Of a stretch of DNA of 64,000 nt, positions 30,865-40,990 are shown one piece after another (the first letter of the stretch is position 1; every line of letters begins with the position of its first letter). The stretch comes from Pseudoips prasinana (Eukaryota > Arthropoda > Insecta > Lepidoptera > Nolidae). The position numbers and the translations under genes are program-made. The stretch covers positions 9,881,501 to 9,945,500 of the forward strand of contig OX621258.1 in assembly GCA_951640165.1 (NCBI GenBank), in the 5' to 3' direction. A model generated the notes under the pieces. It was given only the letters and a program-made list of their open reading frames with translations, was not told where the DNA came from and made no database searches.

Positions 30865-31838
30865 GAAATTGAAATAAATGCAGTAAAAGCGATAGTCCCC
30901 ATCACTGTTGGCTGTGAAATCGATTATGACCTATTCACAATACGTGAAGTGTAGTCAGTTATTCGCGAAAGTCAGGAAGAACCCTTATATCTTTGCTTTC
31001 GATTCACTTTTAAACTTTCGCGTATCATAATTAGATAAAACAATGTTGCAAAAAAAGAATGCGATCAATGCAACTTTATTAGAAGAAAGTCAAATTGACT
31101 GTATTCTAATGTATTTTATTTTTTTGTATTGCTCTTACACGATTTCTCCGATTTTTTTGAACCGATTTTATTTATTTTTTAACGACAGGGATACCATTCG
31201 GAAGCCGACTTTTTTTTCTACGGACTCTTGTTTATTTGTATTATCTTCTATTTATTTAAATAAAGTTGTTCGAAATCATTCTTATACTCATTAGTAGCAT
31301 TAGTTTTAGTTACGTTTTGGTTGACAAAATATAAGCTTCTGCGTCGCTGTTTGCGCATGCTTGGTGTATGCTTTTGTTTTTGGTTGTTGTCAATGACTGA
31401 ACGGTTCGCGCACTTCTTCCCTCGCGATTATTCAAACCGCACCGTAGAGACTTTCAGAAAATTGTAGATATTTACTTTTTTACTGTCTTATTTGATCATT
31501 TGATGTGGTATAAAGTGCCTACCGAACAATTGTGCTGTGAAGAATACTAAATCAACCGAATTGGGTATTGGGTGAGTTTAGTAATTCTAGGTAGTTACGC
31601 TGTTTTGGCTATTATATTATGTAAGTTAGATTATTGACTATCTCCGTGACCCTTTATAATATCGGTGTATATCAGCAAGGTTAGTTTAAAATTACTTAAA
31701 TTAACAAGATGGAAGGGTGCGTCCTGACATGCTTGCAAATAACTCAATACACTTCACGTATTGTGAATAGTTCATAATCGATTTCACAGCCAACCGTGAT
31801 TTGAACTATCGCTTCCACTACATTTATTTTAATTGCCT
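30865..31838. repeat. Inverted repeat pair (about 97 bp arms) enclosing 780 bp
   Basis: 30865-30961 (ggctgtgaaatcgattatgac, attcacaatacgtgaagtgta) and 31743-31838 (tacacttcacgtattgtgaat, ataatcgatttcacagcc) are inverted copies with a few mismatches. The enclosed region has only a low-complexity frame (31043-31294). It could be an element with long TIRs or two opposed fragments. Confidence 0.6.
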
Positions 31839-32482
31839 GGATCACGGAAGGCCTATTGAAGAATTTAAAATACAAATTTATTTTACAACGCTTGTTGTTA
31901 TATGTAGGTGCTCATAGTGCGTTTTTAATAGGTAACGGGCCACGCCAGAGCCAAACATTAGTTTCAAAACACCCAATGATAACAGTCTAGTTTTGTCTCG
32001 AATTCTTATACAAAAAGGCAGACGTTTTGCAAATTGGTCCATTTCATGAGAACACACAATTTCTCTTTACTCAGGGTGACAAAGGTTGATGGGGCGACTG
32101 AATATTGAGCTGAATTAAATGTATTCTTTATTCTTTAGGCTTTTCATGTAGCAGTGGCGTAGGCTCCATATAACACGAATAGCTCTTCGTCTGCTTTTAT
32201 TGTCTTTACTTTGGTGTCTTCCGTAGAATCGTTCAGCCCCTATTACACACCTTTAGGGCAACGTTATCCAATATGGTATATCTAAACATTTTATCCGATA
32301 CATCTGGACTAACACTATTTATATTAGATTTTTTGGATGTTTGTGTGTAATGGATAATTATATTTTTAAATTAATAGGGAATGATCCCATAGGTATATAA
32401 TCTGTTCCGATCACTTGTCTGTAAGAAAAGAAGTTGAAGTCGATTTTAAAGGGTATAAATAATAATAATAAATAGATAAATA
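31839..32482. other. No recognisable gene
   Basis: Unassigned. Confidence 0.35.
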
Positions 32483-32700
32483 ATAATATCCTGGGACGTT
32501 ATTTACGCACGGCCATCTGACCCCAAACTAAGCAGAGCTTGTACTATGGAAACCATACAATTAATTTGTAAATACATACTTAAAAATATAGCTAAATTAC
32601 ATCCAGATTCAGGCCAAACAGACATGTTCATGCACACAAATATCTGTCCTGGGTGGGAATCGAACCCTAGACCTGCGGCGTCAAAAGCAAGCATTTGGCG
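32483..32700 (-). mobile_element. tRNA-headed SINE, family B
   Basis: Reverse: atcctgggacgttatttacgcacggcc, accccaaactaagcagagcttgtactatgg, ctgtcctgggtgggaatcgaaccc (box B), gcgtcaaaagcaagcatttgg. Its head end abuts the LINE tail at 32701. Confidence 0.82.
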
Positions 32701-32995
32701 TCTAGAATAGAATAGAATATGCATTTATTTCTCTCATAACAAAAGTAGTTAACTTTTTCTAAATAAGATGACATTTAGGATTGTACATTTTAGCAGTTAT
32801 AAATGCAACCAGTTTGGGAGAGACTGGTGCCTGAGTTAGGTTAGGGAAAACCTGTATTACAGGTCACCAGTTCCCCACTCCGCAGATTGAATTAAAGATT
32901 GCTTCCTTTGTAATTATAGTTGCTTGCTTGTTATAGGACTTTCCGAGGTGAACGTTCATTATAGTAATTGAGTAATATAATAGTCCTGGTAACAA
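32701..32995 (-). mobile_element. LINE 3' end with (ATTCT)n tail
   Basis: agaatagaatagaatatgcatttatttctctcat is the reverse of a retroelement 3' end with (TATTC)n tail. About 250 bp of non-coding 3' sequence follows. Confidence 0.5.
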
Positions 32996-33194
32996 ACTCA
33001 TAATACTAAATCTATAACAGTAGAGATATAAATAAATAACAGTAATAATAATATTAAAATTAGATATTGTGTCAAAAAGCTTGTGTGTTTATGAATTCTG
33101 AATAGTCTGTAATGGGTATGTATGTAATGGGACTTAGGTTTAGGAAATAAAAACAATAGTGGTATTAAACAATAAAGTGCCAAAGTAAAAGCTA

Positions 33195-33396
33195 TGGCAG
33201 AAAGATTCTCTAGTGGCGACCACGAAGCGGAAGACGCAGCGTAGGCAGGTCTCCTACAAGATGGACCGACTATTTCCAAGGATCACGGGCAGCCGCACGA
33301 TGCGGGCCCCACAAGATTGGCGATAGTGGAGATCCTTGGGGAGGCTTTTGTCCAGCTGTGGACGTCCTCCGGCTGATATAATGATGATGATGAGAT
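33195..33396 (+). mobile_element. RTE-clade LINE 3' end (plus strand)
   Basis: ctagtggcgaccacgaagcggaagacgcagcgtaggcagg encodes the RT tail seen reversed at 62862. It continues through ttggggaggcttttgtccagctgtggacg to ggctgatataatgatgatgatg. Confidence 0.8.
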
Positions 33397-33436
33397 ACTA
33401 CAACATCTTTAAACCTAAAGAATATACCAATATAAT

Positions 33437-33650
33437 AATAATATCCTAAGAAATTATTGATTATATGAACGGCAATCTGATCAAAAACTAAGCAGAGCAT
33501 GTACTATGGAAACCACATAACTGAAATACTAGATAAACTACTTTTCTTTTGTAAATAATTATGTAGATAAACAGACATGGCCTTCCACACAAATATCTGT
33601 CCTGGGTGGGAATCGAACCCGACCTGCGGCGTGAAAAGCAAGCACGTCAT
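33437..33650 (-). mobile_element. tRNA-headed SINE, family B
   Basis: Reverse landmarks: atatcctaagaaattatt, actaagcagagcatgtactatggaaacc, tatctgtcctgggtgggaatcgaacc, gcgtgaaaagcaagca. Confidence 0.8.
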
Positions 33651-34394
33651 TTTGTGAACTAATCATGATAATAATTCTAATCCGGTCTAAAATTTTCTAA
33701 AGAAGTTGTATTCGGTTTTAATGGGTATAGACACCACAACATCTTTAGACCAACCAATTATAATGGAAACTTAAATCAGACCGCGGCGGTGGGATTAGGA
33801 CTGATAAATTCTGCATTTATATACGATCGCTGGGTTATCAGACGTTCAATTATAAGTAGTGAAAACTAGGTGTTCATCTGTATGCATTGAGCGAAAGCTC
33901 AGTACAAAGTTTCCACTTCAATTATTACTTAAACTAGTATTATTTCTTACGGGTTACTTAAATGGACGATTTAGTAAAAGGACATAAATGTTTATGAATA
34001 TGGATGTGTAGATGTATGGATCTTTGTAACTTGTTTTTCCGTCGATAAGGTGTTTAAAATAAGTGGACTGTATGTATATAAACTGGTATAATCGGAATAT
34101 TATAAGTATAATGAGTTTAAAAACTCAGTCAAAACGGTGGCTTATCGAGCAATCGTTCTATCCCGTTGATGAATTTATCCATTTCAAATCTAATATGTTG
34201 ACATAATAATATGTAATTTATGATTTTAAACTATTATGTATTTGACTCAAGTTTAGTTTATAGTATTTTTGATTTGACATATTTTGACATTGTTTAGACA
34301 TTTAATATTTTTTATAATCATTTTTATGACATGTAATAATCTTACCAATAAATGATTATTTGACTAATGTTACAGTAATTTAGATCTTAATAAA
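33651..34394. other. No recognisable gene
   Basis: AT-rich spacer with no element boundary. Confidence 0.35.
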
Positions 34395-34545
34395 AACCCG
34401 CCCATCGGTGAAGTGACCGGTCCTAAGCCTCGTTGCGTTGGCGATCGCAGTCTCCCCGCTCCCTTCCGTACCCGCGGTCGTGCCGTCTGCTCCCTCGCGT
34501 CATGCGTCCACGCATGGACATTGTTCACGTCATGCGTGGACATTA
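34395..34545. other. GC-rich patch
   Basis: About 150 bp clearly richer in G+C than the flanks (gcgatcgcagtctccccgctccc, gtacccgcggtcgtgccgtctgctccctcgcgt). The motif cgtcatgcgt is repeated, with tccacgcatggac nearby. It looks like the edge of a GC-rich retroelement (R1-like), but no frame is recognised. Confidence 0.35.
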
Positions 34546-34876
34546 CTCTTTCACGCAAAAATTACCAAATGGATTTTGATGAAACTTTGTGTTTTTTTAT
34601 ATCTATATAAGATGGCGACAAACGAGCTAGTGGGTCACCAGATGGTAAGTAATCACCACCGACTCGCAACATCAGAGGGGTCGCGGGTGCGTTGCCGGCC
34701 TTTAAAAGAGTCAGCAAACCAGTGTTGCTGACCCTTCCCGCCTCCCTAATGAGCTCTGGCGATCTTACTCATACGCGGAAACACAATATATATAGCTTTG
34801 TAGTAATATAGCTTACCTATCCGAGGCTATAATTTATAAAGTTTACCGTGAGTAAAACCTCGGGGCACAGCTAGTT
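34540..34876 (+). mobile_element. Lep1-like Helitron split by a retroposon
   Basis: The left part 34545-34590 (ctctttcacgcaaaaattacc, ggattttgatgaaactttgt) and right part 34796-34872 (ctttgtagtaatatagctta, ggctataatttataaagttt, aaacctcggggcacagCTAG) join into one element. Confidence 0.75.
34591..34795 (-). mobile_element. GCAACGCAC-family retroposon with 6-bp target duplication
   Basis: The 205-bp insert begins gtttttttatatctatataag (poly(A) end of a minus-strand element) and has actcgcaacatcagagg and gtgcgttgccggccttta. CTTTGT occurs immediately before it (34585-34590) and directly after (34796-34801). This defines the length of the family. Confidence 0.75.
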
Positions 34877-35034
34877 GTGTAATATAATGCAAAATCCCGT
34901 GTCTATTGTCCGTTCAAGTGATCACACCCTCTACTTGGCACTTCATCATTATACTTCAGCATTCCCTTAGCTGTAGACTTCTGGTTGAAAGAACTTTGCT
35001 TTCTCCAACTGCTTGGTGTCTTAAATTTAATAAC

Positions 35035-35525
35035 ATAACTTGCTTTTCACGTCGGAGGTCGTGGGTTCTATTCCCACCCAGACAGATATTTGTGTGCATG
35101 AACATGTCTATTTGTCCTGAGTCTGGGTGTAATTATTTATGACGGTCACCGTAGCCTAGTTGGTAGTGCTCCTGCCTACGAAGCTGGTGGTCCTGGGTTC
35201 GAATCCCGGTAAGAGCAAATATTTGTGTGATGAGCACGAATATTTGTTTCTGAGTCATGGATGTTTTCTATGTATTTAAGTATGTATCTATCTATATAAG
35301 TATGTATATCGTCGCCTGGTACCCATAGTACAAGCTTTGCTTAGTTTGGGGCTAGGAAGATCTGTGTGACATTGTCCCCAGATATTATTATTATTATATA
35401 AATATGTATTTCCAAAAGAAAAGTAGTAGGTACATGTAGTTTATCAGTTATCTGATTTCCATAGTACAAGCTCTGCTTAGTTTGGGATCAGATGGCCGTG
35501 CGTAATTAATGTCCCACTATATTAT
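35035..35525 (+). mobile_element. SINE family B split by SINE family A
   Basis: Left: ttgcttttcacgtcggaggtcgtgggttctattccc to gtctgggtgtaattatttat (35140). Right: atataaatatgtatttcc, aaaagaaaagtagtag, tccatagtacaagctctgcttag, gggatcagatggccgtgcg from about 35395. Confidence 0.82.
35141..35394 (+). mobile_element. SINE family A nested in SINE B
   Basis: Complete: ggtcaccgtagcctagttgg (box A), gggttcgaatcccgg (box B), 3' core agctttgcttagtttggggc, tail (TTA)n. A short TTAT/TATA repeat flanks it. Confidence 0.87.
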
Positions 35526-35880
35526 AATTATAATTATGTGCAGGTGTGTGGTTAATCCTTTTTTTTAATAAATTGTACAAAGTATCAAATTTAATCAATT
35601 GTGATTATGAGCATTAATTGTTATTTAATTTTTTGTTATTAATAATTTTTCTTTCTGTATTGTTGTGTTAATTTTTGTGTTCTACATTTCATCATAATAT
35701 TAATCTTAATGTGTAACTATAATGTTATATCAATCCAGGATTTTTTCTTAGGTTGTAAGTATGATAATGTAAAATCGTCTGGTAATCACGCTTCCAGTAG
35801 GAACTGGCCGGGCCCTATCGGAAGATCAGCACTGCAGAAATGTACTAGCTAAGATAGGGCCATTTTGGTTAGTTTGGGAT
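35526..35880 (+). repeat. Repeat block paralogous to 56005-57212
   Basis: gtgcaggtgtgtggttaatcc, aaattgtacaaagtatcaaat, ttctttctgtattg.tgtgttaat, atgttatatcaatccaggatttttt, ggaagatcagcactgcagaaatgtactagctaaga are shared in order with the second copy, which is interrupted by a LINE at 56179-57046. Both copies follow a SINE B 3' end, so SINE and block form one composite unit. Confidence 0.8.
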
Positions 35881-35986
35881 CAAATGGCCGGTTCCTAGTT
35901 TATTATTATAGTAGTAAATTTAAATGTTCAAAGTGTAACATAAATAGTGGATGTATGGACGTAATTTGAGGTGCCATCTTTGTACT

Positions 35987-36103
35987 CACGGCTACATATC
36001 AAGCTATATATTTCCAATATAAGCTGACCTGTCATTGTGTGGAAATCCTATACAACGTGAGATCAGCTTATACTGGAAATGTATAGCTTGATGTGTAGCC
36101 GTG
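35987..36103. mobile_element. Fold-back MITE, CACGGCTACA arms
   Basis: The arms 35987-36030 (cacggctacatatcaagcta) and 36060-36103 (tagcttgatgtgtagccgtg) pair with few mismatches around a 29-nt centre. No target duplication could be fixed. Confidence 0.65.
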
Positions 36104-36281
36104 TGCAAACTGAACTAATAGAATAAAACCAGTTTGTGACAGCTGATTGTTATTCTTGTATGCGGAGTTAGTTTTTATACATTGTTCAGTTTCTTAGGCA
36201 AATTATTTATGTTACAGCTTGTATATAGATAATAAGAGCGTAGCTTATTTTTATATAAGCATTTCTGAACATTTTTTTTAT

Positions 36282-36435
36282 AGACACTGCCCGCACTAGC
36301 CCTGTGTCGCGGGGTACTTTACAAATATATAATAGACGGACATAAATTACATCCAGACTCAGAACAACTATTTATGGGTCACACAAATATGTAGTTGTCC
36401 GGCTCGGGGCACGAAGCGGCGACGCGACTGTCTTA
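36282..36435 (-). mobile_element. SINE family D (reverse), partial head
   Basis: actgcccgcactagccctgtgtcgcggggtactttacaaatata, catccagactcagaac, atgggtcacacaaata, gcacgaagcggcgacgcgac. A better copy at 53296-53487 shows the tRNA-like box B GGATTCGAGTCCCGCG in reverse. Confidence 0.65.
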
Positions 36436-36495
36436 GTATTATTGTATGCGGAGTTCATATTTTTTACACAGTGTTCAGTTTCATAGGCTTTATTA

Positions 36496-37025
36496 ATGTT
36501 ACCGATTGTATATAGGAACAGCTTAGCATGTCAGTATATATATGACAATCTAATTTATATGCATAAATATAAAGACTCCTTCTGTAAAAGGAGTGATACT
36601 CATAATATAAATACTAGATATAAGCATAACTTTGTGTTACATACCACCCGTCTCCAGAAAGTTAACTCTTTTATGGGGCAATGTATAAGATTCTATAACA
36701 AACTTCCCAGTGATATTCAAGAAATGTCTATGAACAAGTTTAAAAGAATTATAAAAGCCAAATTGTGTAGCAGGGCTTACTACAAAACTTCTGATTATTT
36801 AAGTGACAAAACAGCTTGGGATTGAGGCGCTCTAAATTAACACATTTAATACAATGTAATTTTATGTAACAAATAAATATTATAAAAAAAGATTCCTACT
36901 GAGTTTTCTGGCAGAGTTTCTCAGTAGCTGCCACGTCATGCACTGCACGGTAGGGTAAAAAAATTGACAATTCCACACAAATGTAATATTTTAACGGAAT
37001 AAATGACTTTTTGATTTTGATTTTG
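36496..37025 (+). pseudogene. LINE ORF2 C-terminal fragment and 3' end, (TTTTGA)n tail
   Basis: A 109-codon open frame from ATG 36496 (fortuitous start) reads NTRYKHNFVLHTTRLQKVN, FMGQCIRFYNKLP, FKRIIKAKLCSRAYYKTSDY and LSDKTAW: the C-terminal end of a CR1/Jockey-superfamily ORF2 downstream of the RT. The 3' UTR has ctactgagttttctggcag and gccacgtcatgcactgcacgg. The tail is ttttgattttgattttga. The same family lies reversed at 56179-57046. 5' truncation near 36490 removes the RT. Confidence 0.75.
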
Positions 37026-37518
37026 AGCTTGTTATTTATTTAAGCATTTCTGAAAATTTTTATTTATTAAGACATACCTCATGTATGGACTGTATTCGAC
37101 AGTATTAGACTTTACGGCTTTATGACTTTCCTGTGTCGCTGACGTCATAGAAGTCGACCCGAGGGTATATCGGTATTACTGTCAGACCTTCTACACGTGC
37201 AGTTTGTGGGCTAAATAGCAGGGGACGTATAACGCCCTGTGTGTACAGAATAGCAACGCGTTCAGGGTGTTGATGGGGCTGCCGGGCTAAAGTTAATTTA
37301 AATTTACTGTTGATTTTTGTTCAATTAGTTAATAAATGTTGTTGATTACAGCTTGTTGTGTAAATGTTAAAAATATGTGTCTACTTACATTTATGATCAC
37401 AATAATTATTTTGCCTCTATTATTATATCGATATTCATTTCAATTTACTAGTATTTTACACTTTTCAGTTCCACACACAAATACTTTACATTTACTGTAC
37501 TTTTGATGATTGTTCGAC
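37026..37518. other. No recognisable gene
   Basis: Unassigned. Begins with agcttgttatttatttaagcatttctgaa, repeated from 36228-36260, which indicates the LINE at 36.5 kb inserted into a duplicated segment. Confidence 0.4.
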
Positions 37519-37660
37519 CCATCGATCAAATGTACCATCGAAGAAAAGACCCGTCGAGGAAGAGATCCTTCGAGGTAGTGATCTTTCGAGGTAACGAACC
37601 ATCGGTGAAGTGTACCGACGAGGTAGATACATCGAGGTAATGACCATCGAGGTAATGTCA
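37519..37660. repeat. Degenerate 16-bp minisatellite, about 9 units
   Basis: Units at 37519, 37535, 37551, 37567, 37583, 37599 and 37615 are exactly 16 bp apart, consensus roughly CCATCGAGGTAATGAT. A 13-bp unit and a final 16-bp unit follow to 37659. The minus-strand open frame here is a consequence of the repeat. Confidence 0.8.
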
Positions 37661-37679
37661 TTCGAACAAGAGTATCAAA

Positions 37680-37965
37680 CTTATTGTAGCGCGAGTGGCA
37701 TGTTAGCAGAGGCACACGTGGACGGCTTCCACGCCATCATGCGTAAGCGCTGTGCATCGATAATTATAATTAATGGCGCGGGTGCGCGGCAGCCCCAGCG
37801 CCATTCTGGCCAGTGTGCCAGCTGCTGGGACTCAGTAGGTACTGATGGCTCACTGGATAAGCCTTCACACGAGATCAAGCGCCTGATGTAATTGTACCCT
37901 TTACTAACATTAGGCTAAGAACATTGTTACTAAAAATGGACCAAAGTCTGAAATAAATGTATTTA
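37680..37965 (+). pseudogene. LINE C-terminal fragment and 3' end
   Basis: The open frame reads MLAEAHVDGFHAIMRKRCAS, then falls out of the family pattern into low-complexity sequence, so a frameshift near 37760 is likely. GC-rich as usual for some LINE coding regions. The end aaataaatgtatttattatta is a retroelement tail. It abuts a second LINE of opposite orientation at 37981. Confidence 0.5.
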
Positions 37966-37980
37966 TTATTATTCCCAATT

Positions 37981-38460
37981 ATTTATTTATTTTCATATGT
38001 AATATATATTTATTCTTATAAAAGCGATATATAAAACAATAATGCAAAAATAAATACGTAAAAAAACAGAGCTCCCCCGGCGGCGGGGTTATACGCCCTA
38101 GGCCGCCGGTGGTCAGGGCGACAGAGTGAGGAACCTCCTCACGATGCGTGCCGTTCCCATAATTGCCGCCTTCTGTATCCGGCTCTTGACCCAGTGATCT
38201 AGTGAGAGCCTCTTAAGATGTTGGTCGAGGCTCTTTGTTATGAGACCGTTTACGGAGACGACTATTGGGACAATTATTGTTGAGTTCACATCCCACATGG
38301 CGATAACCTCGTAAGCCAAATCTAAATACTTTGACAACTTGTCATTCTCGGCTTTTACGAGGTTTTCGTCAAATGGGACAGTGATATCAATTATTATTAT
38401 TATATCTCCCAGAGAACGAGCAACAGTATTTCTCTGTGTATTATGACCATCATACTGCAA
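37981..38460 (-). pseudogene. LINE C-terminal fragment, restriction-like-endonuclease-type region
   Basis: The minus strand is open for 115 codons (38113-38460): IIIIDITVPFDENLVKAEND, KYLDLAYEVIAMWDV, IIVPIVVSVNGLI, LDHWVKSRIQKAAIMGTARI, VRRFLTLSP. The D..VP...N...K...KY..L..E...MW.....I.P.V....G pattern is what I know from the C-terminal part of R2/R4/Dong-type LINEs that use a restriction-like endonuclease. 5' truncated; the 3' UTR with A/T repeats lies at 37981-38110. The clade is uncertain. Confidence 0.6.
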
Positions 38461-38573
38461 TCGCCAACCCGTCTGCTAATAGTGGCGATTATAGCATGTC
38501 CCTCCAAATTATGGACACAACTCTATTGTGGAAATGTTTTGGGGAGGCGTTTGTACAACAGTGGACTTGATTG

Positions 38574-38825
38574 ACGGTCACCATAGCCTAGTTGGTAGTG
38601 CACCTGCCTGCGAAGCTGGTGGTCCTGGGTTCGAATCCCGGTAAGTGCAAATATTTGTGTGATGAGCGCAAATATTTGTTTCTGAATCATGGATGTTTTC
38701 TATGTATTTAAGTATTTATTTATCTATATAAATATGTATATCGTCGCCTGGTACCCATAGTACAAGCTTTGCTTAGTTTGGGGCTAGGATGATCTGTGTG
38801 ACATTGTCCCTAGATATTATTGTCC
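38574..38825 (+). mobile_element. tRNA-headed SINE, family A
   Basis: ggtcaccatagcctagttgg, gggttcgaatcccgg, gctttgcttagtttggggc, tgtgtgacattgtccctag. Complete apart from a short tail. Confidence 0.87.
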
Positions 38826-39958
38826 CCTAATTCAGCCGACATGAATGATACCATTTCTACGTAGCTGAAAGAAATAGTATACTAATACCCAAGTGCTGAA
38901 TATATTCAATAAATCGAGCTGGACTTATAAGTAAACCCATCGAGAGTACGGGAACTTGCCTTGAACTTGGGTTGTATTCCCGGATCAAGAAAAAGCGTTA
39001 TTAGGATGTTTTAGAATTGATTTGAATTAAAGCTATGAACTCCTCCTATGGTTAAACATCATGTTGAAAAATCTAATTCTAATTTTATTATTTATTAAAT
39101 TACTTAATTCTATTTATTTGCCAACAAATTTCCATGAATAAAATGAATACCTACCTACCTCCTTACTAACGGATAATCCCATCATTTTCCTGATTTACGA
39201 CTAAAGCCAAAATAAATATGCCATATTGCAACATTGCGAATTTAAAATACGATAAAACATAAAATTCTTCCGCATATCTTGAAACAGCACTTAAATATAC
39301 TATAAAGTATTATTATCTCATGATTTGCGGTACTAAATTCGTATACGGATCGTCTCCTATCCTTTGGTAACCACTCTTTAGATAATCAGAACCAGTTATC
39401 AAAGACCTCTAATAACCTATATTATGTACGTCACATATGGGTCATCTTAAGTCGGTATTTTAAGACACTAACCAGTTCAGCTAGACCTCTGTTGTTCTAT
39501 AATTTATAAGCAAACAATCAGCAAGTCATGGTTCAAAATAAATTGGATCTAAACAAAACGATATCCATGATCGACCGTTTAATTTATATCCGTTGTAAAA
39601 CACGAATAATATTGCCTTTGGTATTGACAGAGATATGCGTTTTGGTAACCCTTGTTTTATTGCAGACCACAGTATTGAAAAATACGAAATTTATTTGGTC
39701 TAAAACAACAGTGCGAGAATCATTGTTCTTAGTACATTATTTATACTGTGGCTGTTTATAGGGCTTGGGATCTGTTAACGAGTAATTGACAGGGTTAAAT
39801 GTTATGTAACTTTGTTGAGATCGTTATTGTTTGCTTATCTGAATAAATAAATTTAATATCTACAATATTGTTGTCAGAAATGAAAATCGATCAATTCTTT
39901 GAAAATATTGTTTTTACAGACATTGTGGTATAATCCCCATATTTGAATCCTACATTCC
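38826..39958. other. No recognisable gene
   Basis: AT-rich. The frame at 39528-39761 (77 codons, hydrophobic second half) has no recognised similarity and is within chance length. Confidence 0.35.
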
Positions 39959-40065
39959 TATACTAGCTAACCAACTGATACCTAGGTGGACGACCTGAAG
40001 AAAAAAGTGAGAAAGAAAGCCGGGCTTCCTTTTTTCGTTTTAATTTGCCTTAAGCTTAAATATAC
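39959..40065 (+). repeat. Dispersed repeat family of 650-990, 3' part
   Basis: tacctaggtggacgacctgaagaaaaaagtgagaaagaaagccgggcttcctttttt matches 890-960. Confidence 0.6.
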
Positions 40066-40339
40066 TATTTTTAAATTATGGTGATCGTAATCAAAATCAT
40101 AAATTTTACCCCTTCAAGAAGAAAGAACGCTTGGTGCATCCCGCACATTATCAAAATTAACGTAATATGAAATCTAACAAAGGCGACTATAAAAAAAACA
40201 TATCATATTTAAGTAAGCCTCCCGACAGCAAATCCATCTGTAATGGTTATAGATTATACTAATGCAATGTTGTGGTACAGGCTACGGATAGGCTTCCAGA
40301 ACTCGCCTCAGCGCTACCATGTAATAGCTAGCTAAAATA

Positions 40340-40386
40340 TAAAGAAAAAAAAAAAATAAAAAATAAAAAATATATATATATATAGT
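40340..40386. repeat. A-rich / (AT)n simple repeat
   Basis: gaaaaaaaaaaaataaaaaataaaaaatatatatatatat. Confidence 0.9.
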
Positions 40387-40422
40387 ATGTAGTACAGCAA
40401 AGCAACTGCCTGTTCTCGTTTG

Positions 40423-40770
40423 TCTAGTCATCTAGTGGTAGCGTGTTCACCCGTAGAGAACGAGGTCCTGGGTTCAAATCCCGGGTCGGGCAAAAAAGTG
40501 TTTTGGGACTTTACTGTAAAAAGAAAAAATTCTCAGCATCAGCCCGAAGTCTGGAAGTTGGCGGTATTATACCCCCGTGCCTCGGAGAGCACGTAAAGCC
40601 GTCGGTCCTGTATCTGACCTCTTTCCGGTCGTGTCGCTAGGCGTCCCATCGGATCACGAGAGTGATGGAATAAAAAGTGCTCTTGTGTTTGAGCACTATA
40701 ATACATCCCGCGCAGATGGCTCATCTCTGTTGAGACTGGCCGCCGTGGCCGAAATCGGCTAGGAGGACAT
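40423..40770 (+). mobile_element. tRNA-headed SINE, family C
   Basis: tctagtggtagcgtgttcaccc, gggttcaaatcccgggtcggg, cctcggagagcacgtaaagc, ctttccggtcgtgtcgctagg, ttgagactggccgccgtggcc, ending in ttattatta. Confidence 0.87.
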
Positions 40771-40774
40771 TATT

Positions 40775-40990
40775 ATTACAGCAAAGCTAACGAGCAATCA
40801 GGTCAGCTGATGTACATGCTGTCCATTGACACTCGTATCAGCAGTGGGCACTTGCGAAAAGTGCGTTGCTGGTCTTGAAAATTCGACATTGCATACCGGA
40901 TCCTGTATTAATTGCTTCTCCAGTCTACTTAAAACGCATAGTGTCAGACGTTCATTCTTCTAGGTGATATAGTTGAAATTGCCAGTACTG
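40775..40990 (-). mobile_element. GCAACGCAC-family retroposon, decayed
   Basis: aaagctaacgagcaatcaggtcagctgatg, aaaagtgcgttgctggtctt; the middle is diverged. Confidence 0.5.
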
